Source: Phycisphaeraceae bacterium (GTDB lineage Bacteria > Planctomycetota > Phycisphaerae > Phycisphaerales > UBA1924). Taken from it: a DNA stretch of 64,000 bases. Positions 58,425 to 64,000 of the stretch are shown piece after piece; position 1 is the stretch's first letter, and every line of letters begins with the position of its first letter. The position numbers and the translations under genes are program-made. A model generated the notes under the pieces. The model had not been told where the DNA came from. It was given only the letters and a program-made list of their open reading frames with translations, and ran no database searches. The stretch covers positions 248,001-312,000 of the forward strand of contig JAHBXB010000001.1 of assembly GCA_019636655.1 (NCBI GenBank), given 5' to 3'.

Positions 58425-59357
58425 TCAGACCTTTTCCACGGTTGCTCGCCCCAGCACGCCCTCGGGCTTGAGCAGGAGAACGAGGATGAGGATCGCGAAG
58501 ACGTAGGCGTCGCGGTACTGGCTGGAGAGGTAGGCGACACCGAAGAACTCGATGAGGCCGATGAGGAGCCCGCCGAGCACCGCGCCGCGGACGTTGCCGA
58601 TGCCGCCGACCACGGCGGCGACGAAGGCCTTGAGGCCGAGCATCACCCACATGGCGTCGGCGGTCTGCTTGGCCTGGCCCTCGTACTTGACGCCGTAGAG
58701 GAAGCCCGCTGCCGCGGCGAGCATCGCCCCGACGACGAACGTAAAACTGATCACCAGGTCGACGTTGACGCCCATCAGGCTGGCGTTGCGGGGGCTGAAG
58801 CTTACGGCGCGCATGGCCGTGCCGAACTTGGTGCGGTAAATGAGGAACTGGAGGGCGGCCATCAGCGCGAGGGCGGTCCCGATGACGGCGAGGTCGGGGA
58901 GGCGGACGGCGACACCGGCGACCGCGAACAGGGCGGTGTTGTCGATGAGGCGGGGAAATGGCCGCGGGTAGGCTCCGAAGGCGAACCGGAGTTGGCCGAA
59001 GTTCTGCATGAAGAGGGAGACGCCGATGGCGGTGATGAGGACGTTGATGCGCGGCGCGTTGCGGAGCGGGCGGTAGGCAACCCGCTCGATCACAAACCCG
59101 ACGACACCGCACACGCCCATCGCCCCGAGCAGGACGAGCACGCCCATGTACCACGGGGGCGTGGGCTGCCCGGTCAGTCCCAAGCCGATCCAGCCGGCGA
59201 TGGTGATCGACATCCAGGCGCCCAGGGCGAAGACGTCGGAGTGGGCGAAGTTGATGAACTTCAGGATGCCGTACACCATCGTGTAGCCCAGCGCTATGAG
59301 CGCGTAGAGGCACCCGACAGTGATCCCGTCAAAAAGCGTTTGCAGGAACTGGGTCAT
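58425..59357 (-). CDS. livH: Branched-chain amino-acid ABC transporter, permease LivH
   Basis: The 310-residue permease has about eight membrane segments with the LivH opening GITVGCLYALIALGYTMVYG and FINFAHSDVFALGAW, the cytosolic AMRAVSFSPRNASLMGVNVD loop and the GLKAFVAAVVGGIGNVRGAVLGG signature. It forms the channel together with LivM. It is 51 bases downstream of livK. Confidence 0.94.
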   Translation of the reverse strand: MTQFLQTLFDGITVGCLYALIALGYTMVYGILKFINFAHSDVFALGAWMSITIAGWIGLGLTGQPTPPWYMGVLVLLGAMGVCGVVGFVIERVAYRPLRNAPRINVLITAIGVSLFMQNFGQLRFAFGAYPRPFPRLIDNTALFAVAGVAVRLPDLAVIGTALALMAALQFLIYRTKFGTAMRAVSFSPRNASLMGVNVDLVISFTFVVGAMLAAAAGFLYGVKYEGQAKQTADAMWVMLGLKAFVAAVVGGIGNVRGAVLGGLLIGLIEFFGVAYLSSQYRDAYVFAILILVLLLKPEGVLGRATVEKV

Positions 59358-59408
59358 GCGGCCATCGAGGCTCCCGTCCTCGCGTACCTCTGCTGCGGCG
59401 GCGGGGGC

Positions 59409-60596
59409 CTAGTCCGGCTTGATGGTCGCCTTGTACTTCGGGACGCCGTCGACGACCTCGAGGACGACGGCGTCCTTGGTCGCGTTGCGCTTGGCATCGA
59501 TCGTGATGGTCCCGGTGACGCCCTTGAATCCCTTCGTCGAGTTGATCGCGCGTGCGAGGTCCGCGCCCGAGAGCGACTGGGCGCGGGCGGCGGCATCGAA
59601 GAGCAGCCGCACCGAGTCGTACCCGAGGGCGGCGAGGCCGTCGGGGACCTTGCCGTACTCGGCCTGGTATCGCTTGACAAACTCCTGGACCTCCGGGCGG
59701 GTGTCCTCCTGCGAGTAGTGATTGGAGAAGTAGCAGCCGTTGAGCGAGGAGCCGGCGTTGCGGAGTTCCTCGGAGTCCCAGCCGTCGCCGCCGATAAGGG
59801 GGACATCGAGGCCGAGCTTGCGTGCCTGCTTGGCGATGTTCACGACCTCGGTGTAGTAGCCGGGGACGTAGATGAACTCGGCGCCCATCTGGCGGATGGC
59901 GGTGAGCTGGGCCGAGAAGTCGTTGTCGCCGTCGGAGTAGGCCTGCTCCGAAACGACCTCGCCGCCGAGTTTCTTGAACGAATCGATGAAGTTGGAGTTG
60001 AGGCCTGAGGAATAGGCCTGGGCGCGGTTGTAGAGCGTGGCGGCCTTGGAGAGTTTGAGGTTCTCGCGGGCGAACTTGGCGCCCACGTAGCCCTGGAACG
60101 GATCGATGAAACACACCCGGGAGATCATGTTGCCGACGGCGGTGACATCGGGGTTGGTGCTCGACGGGGTGATCATCGGCACGCCCTTGCGCTGGCAGAC
60201 AGGGGCGCCGGCGAGGCTGCGGGAGCTCGCGACCTCGCCGAGCACCGCGACGACATGGTCCTGATCGATCAAACGGGTGACTGCGGTGACCGATTCCTGA
60301 GGCTTGCCCTGGTTGTCATAGGTGATCAGGGTGATCTGGCGGCCGTTCACGCCGCCGGCGGCGTTCTGCTCGCTGACGGCAAGGCGGATGCCGTTGTCGG
60401 TCGAGACGCCGAAGGTGGCCTCAGACCCGGTCATGGAGGCGTAGTGACCGACGAGGAACGTGTCGGCGCTGGCACCCGCGGCCGTCGAGCCAGCGGCGGG
60501 GGAGTTAGTGGCCGGGGACTTCTCGCAGCCTCCAAGGGCGGCCGAAAGGGCCGCCAGCAGCGTGGCAGCGAGGGTTGGACGGGTCAATCGAGACAT
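59409..60596 (-). CDS. livK: Branched-chain amino-acid ABC transporter, binding lipoprotein LivK-like
   Basis: The ligand-binding component of the transporter, 395 residues. The signal peptide ends LSAALGG-C24, so the protein is lipid-anchored instead of free in the periplasm. The type I binding fold shows GHYASMTGSEATFGVSTDNG, AAGGVNGRQITLITYDNQGK, AVLGEVASSRSLAGAPVC, ITPSSTNPDVT and a second lobe with GADFIYVPGYY-like AEFIYVPGYYTEV and LGYDSVRLLFDAA. AAAGGA precedes the ATG. It is the first gene of the liv operon. The exact ligand, an amino acid, amide or urea, is not decided by sequence. Confidence 0.92.
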   Translation of the reverse strand: MSRLTRPTLAATLLAALSAALGGCEKSPATNSPAAGSTAAGASADTFLVGHYASMTGSEATFGVSTDNGIRLAVSEQNAAGGVNGRQITLITYDNQGKPQESVTAVTRLIDQDHVVAVLGEVASSRSLAGAPVCQRKGVPMITPSSTNPDVTAVGNMISRVCFIDPFQGYVGAKFARENLKLSKAATLYNRAQAYSSGLNSNFIDSFKKLGGEVVSEQAYSDGDNDFSAQLTAIRQMGAEFIYVPGYYTEVVNIAKQARKLGLDVPLIGGDGWDSEELRNAGSSLNGCYFSNHYSQEDTRPEVQEFVKRYQAEYGKVPDGLAALGYDSVRLLFDAAARAQSLSGADLARAINSTKGFKGVTGTITIDAKRNATKDAVVLEVVDGVPKYKATIKPD

Positions 60597-60733
60597 GCCA
60601 AGGGTCCTTTCCGACAGGGCGGGCCGCATGAGGGAGACCTGGGAGGCCGCTCCCCGGGATGGCGGGGGTCGGCGTTGTGGAATGCTACGGCGTTATACCT
60701 TCCACGTCCCGGCCTTGCAAAGATCACGAGACG

Positions 60734-61498
60734 ATGTGGCTGATCGACGAACTGGTCCGCGCCGCGGCTGAAGCGCTACAGGCGTGCGAGGAAGGGGTGC
60801 GGAGTGAGCAGGCCGTGCGGGGTCTGGACGCACTCGACGAGGTGGCGCTGCATCCGATTCTGGCCGCGGCGTTCGGTGGGGCGGGGTACGGGGTGCTGCG
60901 GGAGCAGCCGTTTCCGTCGGACCTGCGTCCCCGGCGGGGTCGGCGCGGGGCTGAGGCGCTTGCCCATGACAGCGAGAGACGCCGCTGCGACCTGGTCCTG
61001 ACCGAGCGACCGGGGATGGTGCTGGCAGACCCGCTCGTCCCCGAGCGCCGGGCGAGAGCGCGGCGGGAACAGGCAAGGGGCACCCTCTTCGAGCCGCTTG
61101 CGGGTGACGCGGTGGAGGAGGCGCCCGCGGGGGATGTCAGTAGCGTGGTCCCGGCGACGGATGCGTTCTGGCTGGAGGTCAAGGCCGTCGGGCAATGGAG
61201 CTACGAGTGCGGAGTCCCCGGCCCGAACAGGACGTACACCTCGCAGCTCTTGCGTGGGCCCGTGGCCGACCTTGCCAAGCTGCGCGACGACCCGCTGATC
61301 GAATCCGGCGGGGTCCTGCTCGTGCACTTCACCGCTGACCTGGAGACGGCGCAGCACGACCAGATTGTCCTGGCGCATCGGTGCCTGGACCGGGGCGCGA
61401 CGGACTCGCCGCCTGTGGCCCAACACTTCCCGATCGTCGATCGGATCGGCAACGCGGTGTGCTCGGTCTGCCTGCTGCGGGCGGGGCGAGGGGATTGA
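60734..61498 (+). CDS. Unknown protein with possible PD-(D/E)XK nuclease-like core
   Basis: A 254-residue protein starting MWLIDELVRAAAEALQACEE, divergent from livK. It begins with helices, then RRCDLVLTE with Asp86, a charged loop, and DAFWLEVKAVGQWSYECG with Glu148-Val-Lys150. The order Asp - spacer - Glu-x-Lys at beta strands fits the PD-(D/E)XK nuclease core. The spacer between them, about 60 residues, is long for the fold. The C-terminal half (GGVLLVHFTADLETAQHDQIV) is compatible with an alpha/beta core. No methylase or helicase partner is adjacent. Nuclease activity is inference. Confidence 0.6.
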   Translation: MWLIDELVRAAAEALQACEEGVRSEQAVRGLDALDEVALHPILAAAFGGAGYGVLREQPFPSDLRPRRGRRGAEALAHDSERRRCDLVLTERPGMVLADPLVPERRARARREQARGTLFEPLAGDAVEEAPAGDVSSVVPATDAFWLEVKAVGQWSYECGVPGPNRTYTSQLLRGPVADLAKLRDDPLIESGGVLLVHFTADLETAQHDQIVLAHRCLDRGATDSPPVAQHFPIVDRIGNAVCSVCLLRAGRGD

Positions 61499-61512
61499 CC
61501 GGGGTCGGGCGC

Positions 61513-62727
61513 CTATCGGCGCGTCGGACGGGAGGGGAGGAGGCCGGCAACCTCCTCGATCGCGTCCGCCGCCGCCTCGGAGGCGCTGCGGCCGTCGAAG
61601 TGTCGGGCGACCTTGGCCAGTTCGGCGCGCTGGTCGTCGGCGTAGCCGGTCTGGCGCATCAGCCGGATGATCCCGAGGGCAAGGTCTTCGCCATCGCCCC
61701 AGTGGGGAATGAGTTCGGGGACGATCCGTTTCCCGGCGATGAGGTTCGGGAGCGTGTAGTAGGGGGTTGAGACCAGCAGGCGGACAAGGGTGCTGAAGAC
61801 AATCCGGTTGGGGCGGTAGAACGTCACCATGGGCTTGTGCTGCTTCGCGACCTGCAGGGTGACGGTGCCGGAGGTGACCAGGGCGTAGTCGCACCAGCGG
61901 ACCACCGCGTCGGTCTCGCCGGCGGTGATATGGAGCCCATCGGGCCAGCCGCCGAGCTGGGATGCTCGGGCACGAAGCTGGTCCGCGACGTCTTCGCGGA
62001 CGGCCGCGACACAACCGGCGAGGCTGGGGAAATCGGCCCGGAGTCGGCGGAAGGCATCGAGCAGGACCGGGAACGCGGCGAGTTCGGCGGGGCGGGAGCC
62101 GGGCATGAAGGCGATCTTGGGAGATCCGCCGCCGAAGGTGAGGGCGCGGCGATCGAGGGCGGCGAAGTCGGTTTGGGCGTCGAAGAGCGGGTGGCCGATG
62201 AACCGAGCCTTGACGCCGCGGGCGAGGAACCACGGCTCTTCGAACGGCAGGACGCAGAGCACCAGATCGGTGAGGCGTCGCAGTTTGCGGACGCGCCACT
62301 CGCCCCACGCCCACATCTGAGGGGCGACGAGGTGGACGATGTGGATCTTGCGCTGGCGCGTGATCTTGCAGATGGGGAAGTTGGCGCCGGGCGAATCGAC
62401 GGGAATATGAACCGCGATGTCATGCGATTGGAGCCAGGCGCGGACCCGGGAGTTGATGCGGTGGTGCTCGACGATCTTGCCGATGCCCGGGACGCCCATG
62501 ATCGCGGCGTCGCCGGTGCGTTCGACAATGGTCGCGCCGGCGCGTTCCATGCGTGGGCCGCCCCAGGCGTAGATCGGGAGCGTGGGGTGGCGTCTGCGCA
62601 GGGCGGCGATCACGGTGGAGGCGTGGTCATCGCCGCTGGGTTCGAACGCCGTGAACAAGAGCGCAGGCTGGCGACCCTGGGCGGCGGGGGCGGGTGGGGG
62701 CGCGGTCGTGGAGGCGGCGACGCTCAT
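61513..62727 (-). CDS. lpxB: Lipid-A-disaccharide synthase LpxB
   Basis: LpxB joins UDP-2,3-diacylglucosamine with lipid X to build the lipid A disaccharide at the inner membrane. The 404-residue protein shows GPRMERAG, GVPGIGKIVEHH, the family block VAPQMWAWGEWRVRKLRRLTD, VLPFEEPWF with FIGHPLFD, FMPGSRPAELAAFPVLL and a late LVTSGTVTLQVAKQHKPMV. The N-terminal motif is FTAFEPSGDDHAS where most LpxB proteins have AGExSGD. It lies 36 bases after the response-regulator gene and is probably co-transcribed with the two-component pair. This gene supports lipid A synthesis in the organism. Confidence 0.9.
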   Translation of the reverse strand: MSVAASTTAPPPAPAAQGRQPALLFTAFEPSGDDHASTVIAALRRRHPTLPIYAWGGPRMERAGATIVERTGDAAIMGVPGIGKIVEHHRINSRVRAWLQSHDIAVHIPVDSPGANFPICKITRQRKIHIVHLVAPQMWAWGEWRVRKLRRLTDLVLCVLPFEEPWFLARGVKARFIGHPLFDAQTDFAALDRRALTFGGGSPKIAFMPGSRPAELAAFPVLLDAFRRLRADFPSLAGCVAAVREDVADQLRARASQLGGWPDGLHITAGETDAVVRWCDYALVTSGTVTLQVAKQHKPMVTFYRPNRIVFSTLVRLLVSTPYYTLPNLIAGKRIVPELIPHWGDGEDLALGIIRLMRQTGYADDQRAELAKVARHFDGRSASEAAADAIEEVAGLLPSRPTRR

Positions 62728-62763
62728 CGGCGCGAACGATAGGCGGTGAGGGTTTTGGCGGGC

Positions 62764-63420
62764 TTAGAAGCCCGCGGCGGCGAGCCAGGCGGAAGGGAGG
62801 CGGTCGAGGGCCGAGGCGACGGCGAGCAGGCTCTCCAGGCTGGGGAGGTGGGAACCGCGCTCGATCGAGGAGAGCTGGCTGACGGAGATCCCGCAGGCTT
62901 CGGAGAGGTCCTTGAGCGTCCATCCCTTCTCGGTGCGGGCGAGGCGGATCTGGCGACCGAGTTCCTGCCTGAGCCGATCTTGGGGGCGACGGCCGAGGCC
63001 GAGACTGGCGACCGCCTGGCCAAGGGTCTTGTTCAGTTCCTGGAGGGAGAAGGGCTTGGCGAGGTAGTCGAAGGCATCCTGCTTGAAGGTCTGGCGCATC
63101 GAGTCGAGGGAGGGGTACCCCGTGACGACGACCACGCACTGGCGGGGCCACCGGCGACGGATCTCCTGGAGCACCGCTTCGCCGTTGTGGCGGCCCATCT
63201 TGATGTCGAGCAGAACGACGTCGGGCAGGTGAGCCTCGCAGGCCGAGAAGAACTCGTCGGGCGTCGCGGCGGTCCGGACGTCGTGCCCCGAGGGCTCAAG
63301 GACGGCGCGGATGTACTGGCGGAAGTCGGCATCGTCATCCAGCGCGACAATCGACAGGGGTGGAAGGTCCTGGTCGGGCGAGGACGGTGATTCGCCGGCG
63401 TGCGGGGCGCCTGGTGTCAC
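62764..63420 (-). CDS. Response regulator with XRE-type HTH output
   Basis: The 218-residue protein has a receiver domain with the acidic pair in ALDDDADFRQYI, phosphoacceptor Asp72 in VVLLDIKMG, VVVVTGYPS and the conserved Lys in YLAKPF. A helix-turn-helix of the XRE/Cro type follows at residues about 153-205 (LARTEKGWTLKDLSEACGIS, then SSIERGSHLPSL). XRE output is much rarer on response regulators than OmpR, NarL or Fis types. The GTG start overlaps the kinase stop as GTGA, so kinase and regulator are one unit. The regulated genes are unknown; lpxB just downstream is a candidate. Confidence 0.9.
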   Translation of the reverse strand: MTPGAPHAGESPSSPDQDLPPLSIVALDDDADFRQYIRAVLEPSGHDVRTAATPDEFFSACEAHLPDVVLLDIKMGRHNGEAVLQEIRRRWPRQCVVVVTGYPSLDSMRQTFKQDAFDYLAKPFSLQELNKTLGQAVASLGLGRRPQDRLRQELGRQIRLARTEKGWTLKDLSEACGISVSQLSSIERGSHLPSLESLLAVASALDRLPSAWLAAAGF

Positions 63421-64000
63421 GGGGTGCTCCGGGTGGGGGCGAGTGTACCTGGATCGGCGGCGGCCGCGCTGGTGTCGGGCGTGTAGACCCGGGCGGCGGA
63501 CTTGGGGAGCAGCACCTCGAAGACGGCGCCGCGGCCGTTCTGTCGGTTGCGGACGACGATCAGGCCGCCGTGTTCCTTAACGATGCCCTCAGCCACGGCC
63601 AGGCCCAGCCCGGTGCCGTGCGCGTCGAGCCGGGTCGACGCAAAGGGCTCGAAGAGTCGGCCGAGGACCTCGGGGTCGATCCCGGGGCCGTCATCGGCGA
63701 CCGAGAGGGAGATCCACTCCCGGCCATCGCGCTCGGCGTCTTCGGCGGCGACGACGATCGTGCCGGCGCCGTCCATGGCGTCGACCGCGTTGCGCAGGAG
63801 ATTGACCAGGACCTGGACAATGCGGTCTGCATCGCACTCCACAATGGTGCCCTCGGCGACGGAGTCGGCGAACTCGACGGCCCGGGCGTCGCGGTCGAGG
63901 CGGACCAGGGTCCATGCTTCCTCGACGAGGCCCCGGATGTCAGCGGGCGCCGACTTTGGCGGGCGGACGCGGGCAAAGTCGAGCAGGCTCTCGCTGAGAC
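63417..64000 (-). CDS. Sensor histidine kinase (partial, N-terminus off the window)
   Basis: Only the C-terminal 194 residues are present, reading in from the window edge with no start. The segment begins with the second dimerisation helix (LSESLLDFARVRPP). It then has the ATPase domain: N-box LVNLLRNAVDAMDGAG, G1 box VADDGPGIDP, F-box LFEPFASTRLDAHGTGLGLA containing G2, and an end FEVLLPKSAARV. The phosphorylated His and the sensor region lie outside the window. It overlaps the response regulator by four bases and would phosphorylate it. Confidence 0.93.
   Translation of the reverse strand, partial: LSESLLDFARVRPPKSAPADIRGLVEEAWTLVRLDRDARAVEFADSVAEGTIVECDADRIVQVLVNLLRNAVDAMDGAGTIVVAAEDAERDGREWISLSVADDGPGIDPEVLGRLFEPFASTRLDAHGTGLGLAVAEGIVKEHGGLIVVRNRQNGRGAVFEVLLPKSAARVYTPDTSAAAADPGTLAPTRSTP

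Overview
The window is high-GC bacterial chromosome, densely coded on both strands, with no insertion sequence, integrase, phage gene or CRISPR array that I can see. It most likely comes from a planctomycete of the Phycisphaerales type. Three things point there: two tandem secreted proteins ending in a PAPGA - hydrophobic - RRRR sorting tail, a subtilase with a dockerin-like tail (a Cys-Pro-Ala-Asp-Trp start, then two short Asp-rich repeats), and a sulfatase. The assignment is inference; no rRNA or marker phylogeny is available here.

Layout. 1-4.6 kb: a partial flavin reductase, a DUF58 protein, a TPR-YggX fusion, pyrD and a secreted serine hydrolase. 4.6-10.9 kb: SMC and a FlgI-like lipoprotein. 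11.3-16.2 kb: a deoxynucleotide block of dcd, a DUF4282 protein and B12-dependent ribonucleotide reductase nrdJ. 16.6-20.3 kb: a secretome patch (subtilase, two paralogous sorted proteins) sharing GA-run leaders. 20.4-27.4 kb: a YHS-type lipoprotein, membrane proteins, a GH-like protein, TerC, a PDZ lipoprotein and FtsH. 27.6-30.6 kb: an operon of a Tat-exported epimerase, a BamD-like protein and an LptE-like lipoprotein. 30.8-40.9 kb: a pyruvyl-transferase-like protein, aconitase, RecG, a DUF695-RraB protein and a sulfatase. 40.9-47.0 kb: recQ, polX, a secreted protein of unknown function and a DNA methyltransferase on the minus strand, the last three joined by ATGA overlaps. 47.5 kb: tRNA-Glu(CTC). 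48.9-54.9 kb: a cell-wall cluster murC-murB-ddl-ftsQ-like, a membrane protein and greA. 55.6-60.6 kb: a complete livKHMGF branched-chain amino-acid ABC transporter. 60.7-64 kb: a possible PD-(D/E)XK protein, lpxB, and a two-component pair whose kinase runs off the window.

Working together: the cell makes peptidoglycan precursors (murC, murB, ddl) and has an outer-membrane assembly and lipid A set (BamD-like, LptE-like, LpxB), so a Gram-negative-type envelope is supported. The dcw-type cluster stops after the FtsQ-like gene with no ftsA or ftsZ, as expected for this phylum.

By hand sampling, base composition changes side near 30.6-31.9 kb: the plus strand is C-rich before and G-rich after, even within minus-strand genes. 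I found no clearly novel defence or mobile system. The most unusual items are domain fusions (TPR-YggX, FlgI plus a repeat region, receiver-XRE), the recQ-polX-secreted protein-methyltransferase operon, the dCTP deaminase insert, and the GA-run leaders of the secreted genes.
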